Shown: positions 12,402-26,243, counted from the first letter of the stretch. The stretch is 64,000 nt of DNA from Corella eumyota (GCA_963082875.1 OY720100.1:14656591-14720590), one strand, 5' to 3'. Numbers and translations: made by a program. Notes: generated by a model not told the origin, from the sequence alone.

Positions 12402-14045
12402 CGAGGAAGAATAATCCAAAAAAAGATAATCAATAAATTTTTATTTTGATTTTTTGGAAAAAATGGTAAAAATAGATTTCCGAATTTGGAATTTATTTTT
12501 CTGAATTCTAGTGACAGTACAAATTTTAAATTGCTTTTAAGAGAAAATCCCAGAAATATTGTTCAGAAGTGTTAACTAGAGTTTAGACCAGAGTTTTATT
12601 TTTTGCAAAGTTTTTTTTAAATTTTGGCCAAGACCTATTCATTTGGTCTTTATAATTTAATAACCTATTTCGTGTTTGTATTTTTCACACTAAAAACCTT
12701 TTTTAAATCTAAACCAAAAACATTACATTTTTTTCTGTATCCAAAGCCTCACTTTTGATATGAATATTAAACTATTAGAAAATTGCATTTATATTGCATT
12801 AAAAAACTTATGTTCAAATTTTCAAATTCTTTTGGGATTTTATTAGGTTATTTTTAAAATATTGTAAAAAAATTCGCATTTCTAATCATAAACCTTTGAC
12901 CATGGCATTTTATGATTGCAATATTCATGCTATGTATACTAAGAAATAGGTTTTTTGTTGTATAGTAAGTATTTTAACACTAATTCTAGATGTATAACTT
13001 ATTTACATAAAGTTTAAAAAAAATTGCAAAATATTAATTTATAATTCGTTAAATATTTCAGTTTGTTGTTTTGATAATATTAATTTTCATAGCCCCTTAA
13101 AAATAATGCTTAATTTTATATGCCATTAGCATATTTTAATTTACAATATTTTTGTAATAATTAAGTATGTTTTTGTTTTCAAATATTTAAATTTGTTGTT
13201 CAAATATTTTTGCTGGTTTTCTTAGCTCTACTTAAGGTGCTGTTATTCTTACTCTTAAATAAAAAGAAAACGGTTAAATAAATATTTTAAAATTTTCAAA
13301 ACCAAAAAATTCATACAATTTTTTTCCACAAAATGATATCTGTATTTGTTATTTATGCTACTGGATATATGTCAGTTATTCGTAATGCCAATTTTATTGC
13401 ATGTTTAAGCATGTGGTTATTTTTTTAATGTGTTTTTCATGAAAATTTTCATATTTTAATAAATTTGTCGTAAAATAATTTTGGGTTGTCCTTAGTGTAA
13501 GAAATTAATGTAAAATAAATTGACTTACTTTTTTTCCCCAAAAACAGCGATTTTCGGCATTTTCTACTAGGGTATATATAGCCTTGGTGTTTTTGCTAAA
13601 TTTGGTCGAAAATGAAGAAAATATATTTTGTCATTTTTTTTGCAAAATAGGCACTAACAGTCTACTATAAGCCATCCTAACTTTTTAAACTTGTTTTTAA
13701 CAATTTAAAAATCACGTTTTTATTAAAAAATAAAATATGAAAAAAGGCGACTCTCTTGCACCATCTTGCAGAAAAAAAATCATATTAAAATTAAAAAAAA
13801 TAACTTAGGGCATTTTGGGGCAAAAAAAATTATTTTAACTAATATAAGTCAGTTTACAATTTGCGCCAAAATAAACCTCTTATAAATCATGTTTTTGTTG
13901 GAATTTGGTCAAAATATTTTTTTTCAAATTAGCGGTTTTTAGCATTTTTTACAAGGATATAGTCGAAATCTGACCAAAAATCAAAATTAACATTTTTTCA
14001 GAATAACAATCGTTATCACGTTTTAATTCTAATATCATAAAATTT
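12402..14045. other. ARMC1 3' UTR and AT-rich intergenic DNA
   Basis: No coding potential was seen. Two weakly similar segments (about 13,530-13,620 and 13,890-13,985), each with a TTTGGTC core, GCGATTTTCGGCATTTT or its variant, and a GG(G)TATATA-like run, suggest an old local duplication at the edge of the repeat block that follows. Confidence 0.4.
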
Positions 14046-14705
14046 TTTTTATATTCGTTATATGCATTTCAGCTTAGATTTTGTAGCTCATACATTTTCA
14101 AAAGTTTATTAGTTGTAACGTAACACTTTAACAATATTGAAAATTTTTATTTGTAAGCGAATGTCAACATTAGGACCCGATCTTGGATTTGCAAACACCT
14201 TAACAAGTTCGCCACTGCAACTGTTTCAACATCATTGCAATTTTGCGTACGTATTTACAAAAAAAAAATTGTTAAAGAATAAGCCTTAATTGCAATAAAA
14301 GAATAAGCTTTAATTGCAAAAAAGTCAAGGCACATTTAATAAAATATTTAAATTTGAGTTTTGAAATTTTGCAAAATGTTAATAAATTTGTCATAACTTT
14401 ATTAATTATTAATATTTTTTGCTAATTTTTTAAAAATACGTTGTTTAGATCAATTGGGTTCCAATGGTACTACTTAAATTTGAATTGAAATTTTCATCTT
14501 TTTTGAGATTTTTTTTTCATGGTAGCAAAATAAGGTCAAGGGGGGCGCTATAGGCAATATGAAATATACCTCTAACTTTTGTTTTTTAGAATATTTTGGT
14601 AAAATGTTATATTTTGAATGTTAGTTAGGTCAAGGCACATCTAATAAAATATTTAAATTTGAGTTTTGAAATTTTGCAAAATATTAATAAATTTGTCATA
14701 ACTTT
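14046..14705. repeat. Left copy of a ~660-bp direct repeat flanking the satellite block
   Basis: It matches 27,625-28,297 almost throughout in the same orientation, from ATATTCGTTATATGCATTTC to the AATAAATTTG(T/A)CATAAC run. The main difference is a 12-bp insertion in the right copy. The second half (about 14,320-14,705) is a diverged relative of the 312-bp satellite monomer: it contains ACCTCTAACTTTTGTTTT, TTGAATGTTAGTTAGG and the CTAATAAAATA...TTTTGA segment in the monomer's order, but not the CACGTG box. Confidence 0.75.
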
Positions 14706-14710
14706 ATTAT

Positions 14711-15184
14711 GGTTCAAAATCTTAGATTTCGAAACATATTGTTATTGTCATTATATTTATTATGGTTCGAAATCTTAGATTTCGAAACATATTGTTATTG
14801 TCAGTGTATTTATTATTATGGTTCGAAATCTTAGATTTCGAAACATATTGTTATTGTCATTATACTTATTATTATTATTATTAATTTTTTTTTTTTTATT
14901 CTTTCTAGTCCCAATTTTGAAAGAAGATATCTTTAGTTCCTTAGAATTTAAAAATCTGAAATTTTAGTATGTTGTTTATTATCAGATTATGTTTTCATTC
15001 TCCTATTTACAACATTTAATTATCACTAATTACTAATTAATAAGTGTTTATTTATTAAAATTTAAAGGTTGTTATTAATTTTTCAAATCTTTGTCAATTG
15101 TATATCATGATATTAGTAACTCAAAAAATTGTTATTGTCAGTGTATTTATTATTATTATGGTTCGAAATCTTAGATTTCGAAAC
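14711..15184. repeat. Palindromic GGTTCGAAATCT / AGATTTCGAAAC units
   Basis: Units at 14,711, 14,764, 14,820 and 15,160 (and 27,570 on the far side of the satellite) contain arms TTCGAAATCT and AGATTTCGAA around one central base, followed by CATATTGTTATTGTCA. The first unit has one changed base. The three left-hand units are spaced about 55 bp apart and joined by ATT/TTA microsatellite runs. Confidence 0.7.
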
Positions 15185-17200
15185 ATATTGTTATTGTCAT
15201 TATTATTATTATTATTATTAATCTTTTCCAGTGTCTTATAAGCTGTAAATTTTGAGTTAACATAACTTTTTTTTGTAAACATTTACAGTTTTGAAATTTT
15301 AGTATGTTGTTTATTATCAGATTGTGTTTTCATTCTCCTATTTACAACATTTTATTTTCACTAATTACTAATTAATAGGTGTTTATTTATTAAAATTTAA
15401 AGTTTGTTATTTATTTTTTAAATCTTGGCCATTTGTATATCATGATATCGGTAACTCAAAAATCAAATAAAATTTTGATTTTTATCACTAATTACTAATT
15501 AATAGGTGTTTATTTATTAAAATTTAAAGATTGTTATTCATTTTTTAAATCTTGGCCAATTTGTATATCATGATATTGGTAACTTAAAAATGAATTAAAA
15601 TTTTAATTTTGATCACTAATTACTAATTAATAGGTGTTTATTTATTAAAATTTAAAGATTGTTATTTATTTTTTAAATCTTGGCCATTTGTATATCATGA
15701 TATTAGTAACTCAAAAATGAATTAAAATTTTAATTTTTATCACTAATTACTTATTAACAGATGTTTATTTATTAAAATTTAAAGATTGTTATTGCTTTTT
15801 TAAATCTTGGTCTATTGTATATCATGATAGCAGTAACTCAAAAATAGATAAAAAATTTAATTTTTGTTTGTTTATTATATTTAAATTATTGTTTATTTAT
15901 TTAAAATTAAAGTTCGACATTAAGTATTTAAAATTTGATATAATGTATTTTATAATATAAGGAGTTAAAAAACATATTTAAAAAATATTTTTTGTTTATT
16001 TATCATAGGTAAATGCTTGTTTATTTATTAAAATTCAAAAATCAATTTTAGGAATTTAAAACTTAGTTTAATGTGTATCCTGATATTAACAACTTAAAAC
16101 TTGGTTAAAATATTAATTTTTGTATGTATATAATATTTAAATGCTTGTTTGTTTACTAAAAATCAAATATATGTAATATTTTTAGATAATTTTTATGTAA
16201 ACCTTTTTTAATTTTAAAAATTTATGTTAAAAATAATCAAATAATTTCGAACCATATTTTATTTATCAAATAAACTTAGTTATTGTTTTTATTCTTTCTA
16301 GTCAGAATTTTGAAAGACGATAACTTCTGTTCTTTAAAACTAAAAGTTCTAAATTTTTAGTATGTTTGTTATTATCCCAACGAATCGCAAACCTCCTATT
16401 TACGACATTTAATTATCACTAATTACTAATTAATAGGTGTTTGTTTATTAAAATTTAAAGGTTGTTATTAATTTTTTAAATCTTGGTCAATTGTATATTA
16501 TGATATTACTAACTCAAAAATAAATTAAAATTTTAATTTTTATCACTAATTACTTAATAATAGGTGTTTGTTTATTAAAATTTAAAGGTTGTTATTAATT
16601 TTTTAAATTTTTGTCAATTGTATATCATGATATTAGTAACTCAAAAACGAATTTAATTTTTGTCACTAATTACTAATTAATAGGTGTTTGTTTATTTAAA
16701 TTTAAAGATTGTTATTAGGTTTTTAAATTTTGGTCGGTTTTATTTTATAATATTTATAATTCGAAAATGAATTAAAAAATAATTCTTGTTTGTTTTTTAT
16801 ATTTAAATGCTGGTTTGTTCATTAAAAATAAGTTCGACATTAAGCATTAAAAATTTGGTATGATGTATTTTATAATATAAGTAATTAAAAAACATATTAG
16901 AAAAATAATTTTCGTTTATTTATCATATTTAAAGGCTTGTTTATTTAATAAAAATCAATTTTAAGAATTTAAAATTTACTATAATTTATATCCTAATATC
17001 ACCAACTTAAAACTGGGTTAAATATTAGTTTTTGTTTGTATTATATATATAAATGCTTGTTTGTTTATTAAAAATCAAAGGTTTGTAATATTCTTAGTTA
17101 ATGTTTATGCATATCTTTTTTTATTTATAAAAATTTATGTTAAAAATAATCAAATATTTTTGAACCATATTTTATTTATCAAATAAATCTAGTTTTTTTT
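14898..17200. repeat. Nested tandem duplication built on a ~127-bp AT-rich unit
   Basis: A unit beginning CACTAATTACTAATTAATAGG and ending near TATATCATGATATTAGTAAC recurs at 15,024, 15,359, 15,486, 15,614 and 15,741, and again at 16,417, 16,544 and 16,664, with 127-128 bp spacing in the clean runs. A larger duplication includes the units: the segment starting TTCTTTCTAGTC near 14,900 and ending at TTTATCAAATAAACTTAG near 16,280 is repeated as 16,290-17,195. No coding potential. Confidence 0.7.
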
Positions 17201-17558
17201 ATTATTACAAGTGCTTACTTAAGCTATGTATAAAATTTTGCATCAATGAAAGGGTCATATGATCACGTGAACTAGCACACTAGTAAAAAAGTTTTAAAAA
17301 AATATTTTTTTTTTAAATCAAAAGATAACTATACCAATAAAACCGCACTGTTCTAACAGCCGTGCTTGCAAAAATTTTTTAGCAAACATTAATATTTCCG
17401 AGAGTTATGACAAATTTATGACATTGATTTTTAAATTTTTTTAGAACTGTTTTGGTATAACTAATGCTCAAGATAAAGAAATTTTCGAAAATAATTAAAA
17501 GAACAAAAAAACATTTTTTTAATTCGCGTACACTGAATTGTTCGCGCGACCTTTTGAC

Positions 17559-20500
17559 CTAATTAAACCCAAAATAAAAATTACCTCAAACTTTTGTTTT
17601 ATTGAAAATTTTCGCGAAATGTTTTATCTTGAATGTTAGTTAGGCCAATGCGCGACTAATAAAATACAAAATTTTAGGTTTTGAGATTTTATAAATTTTT
17701 AATAAAAGTTTCATAACTTTTATGATTATTAATATTTTCGAAAAATATTTTGTAAACACGGTAATTGGACCTGTGCGGTTCTAACACAACAATTATTTTT
17801 CAATTTAAAATTTTTTATTTTTTTTTAAAAAATTTGTATGCAATATCATTGGCCAAAAATATCACGTGACCTAATTAAACCCAAAATAAAAATTACCTCA
17901 AACTTTTGTTTTACTGAAAATTTTTGCGAAATGTTTTATCTTGAATGTTAGTTAGGCCAATGCGCGACTAATAAAATACAAAATTTTAGGTTTTGAGATT
18001 TTATAAATTTTTAATAAAAGTGTCATAACTTTTATGAATATTATTATTTTTGAAAAATATTTTGTAAACACGGAAATTAGACCTGTGCGGTTCTAACACA
18101 ACAACTATTTTTCAATTTAAAATTTTTTATTTTTTTTTTTAAATTTGTATGCAATATCATTGGCCAAAAATATCACGTGACCTAATTAAACCCAAAATAA
18201 AAATTATCTCAAACTTTTGTTCTACTCAAAATTTTTGCAAAATGTTTTATCTTGAATGTTAATTAGGCCAATGCGCGGCTAATTAAATATAAAATTTTAG
18301 ATTTTGAGATTTCATAAATTTTTAATAAAAGTTTCATAACTTTTATGAATAATAATATTTTCGAAAAATATTTTGTAAACACGGTAATTGGACCTGTGCG
18401 ATTCTAACACAACAATTATTTTTCGATTTAAAATTTTTTATTTTTTAAAAAAAAATTTGTATGCAATATCATTGGCCAAAAATATCACGTGACCTAATTA
18501 AACCCAAAATAAAAATTATCTCAAACTTTTGTTTTACTGAAAATTTTCGCGAAATGTTTTATCTTGAATGTTAGTTAGGCCAATGCGCGTCTAATAAAAT
18601 ACAAAATTTTAGGTTTTGAGATTTTATAAATTTTTAACAAAAGTTTCATAATTTTTATGAATATTAATATTTTCGAAAAATATTTTGTAAACACGGTAAT
18701 TGGACGTGTGCGATTCTAACACAACAATTATTTTTCAATTTAAAATTTTTTATTTTTTTTTTTAAATTTGTATGCAATATCATTGGCCAAAAATATCACG
18801 TGACCTAATTAAACCCAAAATAAAAATTATCTCAAACTTTTGTTCTACTCAAAATTTTTGCAAAATGTTTTATCTTGAATGTTAATTAGGCCAATGCGCG
18901 CCTAAATAAATATAAAATTTCAGATTTTGAGATTTCATAAATTTTTAATAAAAGTTTCATAACTTTTATGAATATTAATATTTTCGAAAAATATTTTGTA
19001 AACACGGTAATTGGACCTGTGCGATTCTAACACAACAATTATTTTTCGATTTAAAATTTTTTATTTTTAAAAAAAAAAATTGTATGCAATATCATTGGCC
19101 AAAAATATCACGTGACCTAATTAAACCCAAAATAAAAATTACCTCAAACTTTTGTTTTACTGAAAATTTTCGCGAAATGTTTTATCTTGAATGTTAGTTA
19201 GGCCAATGCGCGTCTAATAAAATACAAAATTTTAGGTTTTGAGATTTCATAAATTTTTAATAAAAGTTTCATAACTTTTATGAATATTAATATTTTCGAA
19301 AAATATTATGTAAACACGGTAATTGGACCTATGCGGTTCTAACACAACAATTATTTTTCGATTTAAAATTTTTATTTTTTTTTAAAAAATTTGTATGCAA
19401 TATCATTGGCCAAAAATATCACGTGACCTAATGAAAACCAAAATAAAAATTACCTCAAACTTTTGTTTTACTGAAAATTTTCGCGAAATGTTTTATCTTG
19501 AATGTTAGTTAGGCCAATGCGCGTCTAATAAAATATAAAATTTTAGGTTTTGAGATTTCATAAATTTTTAATAAAAGTATCATAACTTTTATGAATATTA
19601 ATATTTTCGAAAAATATTTTGTAAACACGGTAATTGGACCTGTGCGGTTCTAACACAACAATTATTTTTCGATTTAAAATTTTTAATTTTTTTTCAAAAA
19701 ATTTGTATGCAATATCATTGGCCAAAAATATCACGTGACCTAATTAAACCCAAAATAAAAATTACCTCGTACTTTTGTTTTACTTAAAATTTTCACGAAA
19801 TGTTTTATCTTGAATGTTAGTTAGGCGAATGCGAGTCTAATAAAATACAAAATTTTAGGTTTTGAGATTTCATAAATTTTTAATAAAAGTATCATAACTT
19901 TTATGAATATTAATATTTTCGAAAAATATTTTGTAAACACGGTAATTGGACCTGTGCGGTTCTAACACAACAATTATTTTTCGATTTAAAATTTTTCATT
20001 TTTTTTCAAAAAATTTGTATGCAATATCATTGGCCAAAAATATCACGTGACCTAATGAAACCCAAAATAAAAATTACCTCAAACTTTTGTTTTACTGAAA
20101 ATTTTCGCGAAATGTTTTATCTTGAATGTTAGTTAGGCCAATGCGCATGTAATAAAATACAAAATTTTAGGCTTTGAGATTTCATAAATTTTTAATAAAA
20201 GTTTTTTAACTTTTATGAATATTAGTATTTTCGAAAAATATTTTGTAAACACGGTAATTGGACCTGTGCGGTTCTAACACAACAATTATTTTTTGATTTA
20301 AAATTTTTTATTTAAAAAAAAAAAATTTGTATGCAATATCATTGGCCAAAAATATCACGTGACCTAATGAAAACCAAAATAAAAATTACCTCAAACTTTT
20401 GTTTTACTGAAAATTTTCGCGAAATGTTTTATCTTAAATGTTAGTTAGGCGAATGCGCGACTAATAAAATACAAAATTTTAGGTTTTGAGATTTTATAAA

Positions 20501-23500
20501 TCTTTAATAAAATTTTCATAACTTTTATGAATATTAATATTTTTGAAAAATATTATGTAAACACGGAAATTAGACCTGTGCGGTTCTAACACAACAATTA
20601 TTTTTCAATTTAAAATTTTTTATTTTTTTTTTTTAAATTTGTATGCAATATCATTGGCCAAAAATATCACGTGACCTAATTAAACCCAAAATAAAAATTA
20701 TCTCAAACTTTTGTTCTACTCAAAATTTTTGCAAAATGTTTTATCTTGAATGTTAATTAGGCCAATGCGCGCCTAAATAAATATAAAATTTCAGATTTTG
20801 AGATTTCATAAATTTTTAATAAAAGTTTCATAACTTTTATGAATATTAATATTTTCGAAAAATATTTTGTAAACACGGTAATTGGACCTGTGCGGTTCTA
20901 ACACAACAATTATTTTTCGATTTAAAATTTTTAATTTTTTTTCAAAAAATTTGTATGCAATATCATTGGCCAAAAATATCACGTGACCTAATTAAACCCA
21001 AAATAAAAATTACCTCAAACTTTTGTTTTACTGAAAATTTTTGCGAAATGTTTTATCTTGAATGTTAGTTAGGCCAATGCGCGACTAATAAAATACAAAA
21101 TTTTAGGTTTTGAGATTTTATAAATTTTTAATAAAATTTTCATAACTTTTATGAATATTAATATTTTTGAAAAATATTATGTAAACACGGAAATTAGACC
21201 TGTGCGGTTCTAACACAACAATTATTTTTCAATTTAAAATTTTTTATTTTTTTTTTTAAATTTGTATGCAATATCATTGGCCAAAAATATCACGTGACCT
21301 AATTAAACCCAAAATAAAAATTATCTCAAACTTTTGTTCTACTCAAAATTTTTGCAAAATGTTTTATCTTGAATGTTAATTAGGCCAATGCGCGCCTAAA
21401 TAAATATAAAATTTCAGATTTTGAGATTTCATAAATTTTTAATAAAAGTTTCATAACTTTTATGAATATTAATATTTTCGAAAAATATTTTGTAAACACG
21501 GTAACTGGACCTGTGCGATTCTAACACAACAATTATTTTTCGATTTAAAATTTTTTATTTTTAAAAAAAAAAATTGTATGCAATATCATTGGCCAAAAAT
21601 ATCACGTGACCTAATTAAACCCAAAATAAAAATTACCTCAAACTTTTGTTTTACTGAAAATTTTCGCGAAATGTTTTATCTTGAATGTTAGTTAGGCCAA
21701 TGCGCGTCTAATAAAATACAAAATTTTAGGTTTTGAGATTTCATAAATTTTTAATAAAAGTTTCATAACTTTTATGAATATTAATATTTTCGAAAAATAT
21801 TATGTAAACACGGTAATTGGACCTATGCGGTTCTAACACAACAATTATTTTTCGATTTAAAATTTTTATTTTTTTTTAAAAAATTTGTATGCAATATCAT
21901 TGGCCAAAAATATCACGTGACCTAATGAAAACCAAAATAAAAATTACCTCAAACTTTTGTTTTACTGAAAATTTTCGCGAAATGTTTTATCTTGAATGTT
22001 AGTTAGGCCAATGCGCGTCTAATAAAATATAAAATTTTAGGTTTTGAGATTTCATAAATTTTTAATAAAAGTATCATAACTTTTATGAATATTAATATTT
22101 TCGAAAAATATTTTGTAAACACGGTAATTGGACCTGTGCGGTTCTAACACAACAATTATTTTTCGATTTAAAATTTTTAATTTTTTTTCAAAAAATTTGT
22201 ATGCAATATCATTGGCCAAAAATATCACGTGACCTAATTAAACCCAAAATAAAAATTACCTCGTACTTTTGTTTTACTTAAAATTTTCACGAAATGTTTT
22301 ATCTTGAATGTTAGTTAGGCGAATGCGAGTCTAATAAAATACAAAATTTTAGGTTTTGAGATTTCATAAATTTTTAATAAAAGTATCATAACTTTTATGA
22401 ATATTAATATTTTCGAAAAATATTTTGTAAACACGGTAATTGGACCTGTGCGGTTCTAACACAACAATTATTTTTCGATTTAAAATTTTTCATTTTTTTT
22501 CAAAAAATTTGTATGCAATATCATTGGCCAAAAATATCACGTGACCTAATGAAACCCAAAATAAAAATTACCTCAAACTTTTGTTTTACTGAAAATTTTC
22601 GCGAAATGTTTTATCTTGAATGTTAGTTAGGCCAATGCGCATGTAATAAAATACAAAATTTTAGGCTTTGAGATTTCATAAATTTTTAATAAAATTTTCA
22701 TAACTTTTATGAATATTAATATTTTTGAAAAATATTATGTAAACACGGAAATTAGACCTGTGCGGTTCTAACACAACAATTATTTTTCAATTTAAAATTT
22801 TTTATTTTTTTTTTTAAATTTGTATGCAATATCATTGGCCAAAAATATCACGTGACCTAATTAAACCCAAAATAAAAATTATCTCAAACTTTTGTTCTAC
22901 TCAAAATTTTTGCAAAATGTTTTATCTTGAATGTTAATTAGGCCAATGCGCGCCTAAATAAATATAAAATTTCAGATTTTGAGATTTCATAAATTTTTAA
23001 TAAAAGTTTCATAACTTTTATGAATATTAATATTTTCGAAAAATATTTTGTAAACACGGTAATTGGACCTGTGCGATTCTAACACAACAATTATTTTTCG
23101 ATTTAAAATTTTTTATTTTTAAAAAAAAAAATTGTATGCAATATCATTGGCCAAAAATATCACGTGACCTAATTAAACCCAAAATAAAAATTACCTCAAA
23201 CTTTTGTTTTACTGAAAATTTTCGCGAAATGTTTTATCTTAAATGTTAGTTAGGCGAATGCGAGTCTAATAAAATACAAAATTTTAGGTTTTGAGATTTT
23301 ATAAATTTTTAACAAAAGTTTCATAATTTTTATGAATATTAATATTTTCGAAAAATATTTTGTAAACACGGTAATTGGACCTGTGCGGTTCTAACACAAC
23401 AATTATTTTTCGATTTAAAATTTTTAATTTTTTTTCAAAAAATTTGTATGCAATATCATTGGCCAAAAATATCACGTGACCTAATTAAACCCAAAATAAA

Positions 23501-25803
23501 AATTACCTCGTACTTTTGTTTTACTTAAAATTTTCACGAAATGTTTTATCTTGAATGTTAGTTAGGCGAATGCGAGTCTAATAAAATACAAAATTTTAGG
23601 TTTTGAGATTTCATAAATTTTTAATAAAAGTATCATAACTTTTATGAATATTAATATTTTCGAAAAATATTTTGTAAACACGGTAATTGGACCTGTGCGG
23701 TTCTAACACAACAATTATTTTTCGATTTAAAATTTTTCATTTTTTTTCAAAAAATTTGTATGCAATATCATTGGCCAAAAATATCACGTGACCTAATGAA
23801 ACCCAAAATAAAAATTACCTCAAACTTTTGTTTTACTGAAAATTTTCGCGAAATGTTTTATCTTGAATGTTAGTTAGGCCAATGCGCATGTAATAAAATA
23901 CAAAATTTTAGGTTTTGAGATTTCATAAATTTTTAATAAAATTTTCATAACTTTTATGAATATTAATATTTTTGAAAAATATTATGTAAACACGGAAATT
24001 AGACCTGTGCGGTTCTAACACAACAATTATTTTTCAATTTAAAATTTTTTATTTTTTTTTTTAAATTTGTATGCAATATCATTGGCCAAAAATATCACGT
24101 GACCTAATTAAACCCAAAATAAAAATTATCTCAAACTTTTGTTCTACTCAAAATTTTTGCAAAATGTTTTATCTTGAATGTTAATTAGGCCAATGCGCGC
24201 CTAAATAAATATAAAATTTCAGATTTTGAGATTTCATAAATTTTTAATAAAAGTTTCATAACTTTTATGAATATTAATATTTTCGAAAAATATTTTGTAA
24301 ACACGGTAATTGGACCTGTGCGATTCTAACACAACAATTATTTTTCGATTTAAAATTTTTTATTTTTAAAAAAAAAAATTGTATGCAATATCATTGGCCA
24401 AAAATATCACGTGACCTAATTAAACCCAAAATAAAAATTACTTCAAACTTTTGTTTTACTGAAAATTTTCGCGAAATGTTTTATCTTAAATGTTAGTTAG
24501 GCGAATGCGAGTCTAATAAAATACAAAATTTTAGGTTTTGAGATTTTATAAATTTTTAACAAAAGTTTCATAATTTTTATGAATATTAATATTTTCGAAA
24601 AATATTTTGTAAACACGGTAATTGGACCTGTGCGGTTCTAACACAACAATTATTTTTCGATTTAAAATTTTTCATTTTTTTTCAAAAAATTTGTATGCAA
24701 TATCATTGGCCAAAAATATCACGTGACCTAATGAAACCCAAAATAAAAATTACCTCAAACTTTTGTTTTACTGAAAATTTTCGCGAAATGTTTTATCTTG
24801 AATGTTAGTTAGGCCAATGCGCATGTAATAAAATACAAAATTTTAGGCTTTGAGATTTCATAAATTTTTAATAAAAGTTTTTTAACTTTTATGAATATTA
24901 GTATTTTCGAAAAATATTTTGTAAACACGGTAATTGGACCTGTGCGGTTCTAACACAACAAATATTTTTTGATTTAAAATTTTTTATTTTTTTTCTAAAA
25001 TTTGTATGCAATATCATTGGCCAAAAATATCACGTGACCTAATGAAAACCAAAATAAAAATTACCTCGTACTTTTGTTTACTTAAAATTTTCACGAAATG
25101 TTTTATCTTGAATGTTAGTTAGGCGAATGCGAGTCTAATAAAATACAAAATTTTAGGTTTTGAGATTTTATAAATTTTTAACAAAAGTTTCATAATTTTT
25201 ATGAATATTAATATTTTCGAAAAATATTTTGTAAACACGGTAATTGGACGTGTGCGATTCTAACACAACAATTATTTTTCGATTTAAAATTTTTAAATTT
25301 TTTTCAAAAAATTTGTATGCAATATCATTGGCCAAAAATATCACGTGACCTAATTAAACCCAAAATAAAAATTACCTCAAACTTTTGTTTTACTGAAAAT
25401 TTTCGCGAAATGTTTTATCTTGAATGTTAATTTTTAATTTTTTTTCAAAAAATTTGTATGCAATATCATTGGCCAAAGATATCACGTGACCTAATTAAAC
25501 CCCAAATAAAAATTACCTCAAACTTTTGTTTTACTGAAAATATTCGCGAAATGTTTAATCTTGAATGTTAGTTAAGCCAATGCGCGTCTAATTAAATAGA
25601 AAATTTTAAGTTTTGAAATTTTGTCAATTTTTAATAAAAGTTTCATAACTTTTATGAATATTAATATTTTCGAAAAATATTATGTAAACATTATAATAAG
25701 ACCTACGGTTCTAACAGAACAATTATTTTTCGATTGAGAAGTTTTTTTTGTTTAATTTGTATGCAATGTTATTGGCCAAAAATATCACGTGACCTAATTA
25801 AAC
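17559..25803. repeat. Satellite array: ~26 tandem monomers of ~312 bp, each with a CACGTG box
   Basis: The landmark ATATCACGTGACCTAAT occurs at 17,863, 18,174, 18,486, 18,797, 19,109, 19,420, 19,732, 20,044 and so on to 25,342, always 311-312 bp apart. Two irregular last units follow (25,483 and 25,786), the first shortened to 141 bp. Each monomer runs CACGTGACCTAATTAAACCC, ACTTTTGTTTTACTGAAAAT, TGTTAGTTAGGCCAATGCG, TTCATAACTTTTATGAA, AACACGGTAATTGGACCTG, CAATATCATTGGCC. Variation lies mostly in the A/T homopolymer before GTATGCAATATC and in a few diagnostic bases. Shared variants reveal higher-order duplications (offsets 1,247 and 2,494 bp, i.e. 4 and 8 monomers). No open frame of any length crosses it. 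Confidence 0.95.
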
Positions 25804-26162
25804 CCAAGAAAGTTTCGAAAACAATTAAAAAACAAAAATCAGAGCATTTTTTTATTTCACGTACATATAATCGTTCGTGTGACCTTTTGACCTATCAAAA
25901 CTGTATACTTAGCTCGACCAATGATTATACACGGGTTGTATGATCATTGGCTCGACCAAAAAAATTTTTTTGTCGCAAAACTTAAAATTTTATAGTTAAT
26001 TAGAATTGTAATGACGTTACTAAGATTCAAGATAAAGAAAGTTTTTCAAAAAGTCAAAAGAACAAAAATTTGAGCACTTTTTTCTTTGCATATTCATAAC
26101 ATAATTTTTTTTTATATTACAGGTCGTGACTATAGCTATGCGTAAAAAAAATAAATATTTTC

Positions 26163-26243
26163 TATGGGAGAGCTGGGTTTCGAACCCTAGACTTTGCTAC
26201 TTACAACGTATGGCATCACGCGTTGAGCTACCGGACTCGATAT
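26163..26243 (-). repeat. tRNA-like sequence, probably tRNA-derived SINE head or tRNA pseudogene
   Basis: On the minus strand it reads GGTAGCTCAACGCGTGATGCC (A-box-like), then GGGTTCGAAACCC (B-box and T-arm) about 30 bases later. The acceptor stem does not pair (GAGTCCG against GCTCTCC) and no proper anticodon stem forms, so it is not called as a functional tRNA. The surrounding 25,804-27,624 is AT-rich and otherwise empty apart from satellite-edge relics at 25,805-26,100 and one palindromic unit at 27,570. Confidence 0.45.

Noticed and set aside
17559-25803. CRISPR-like or other repeat-spacer array
   Set aside because: The whole 312-bp unit is repeated with no unique spacers; it is an ordinary satellite in eukaryotic DNA.
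26163-26243. tRNA gene on the minus strand
   Set aside because: The T-arm looks right, but acceptor, D and anticodon stems do not pair; kept only as a tRNA-like relic.
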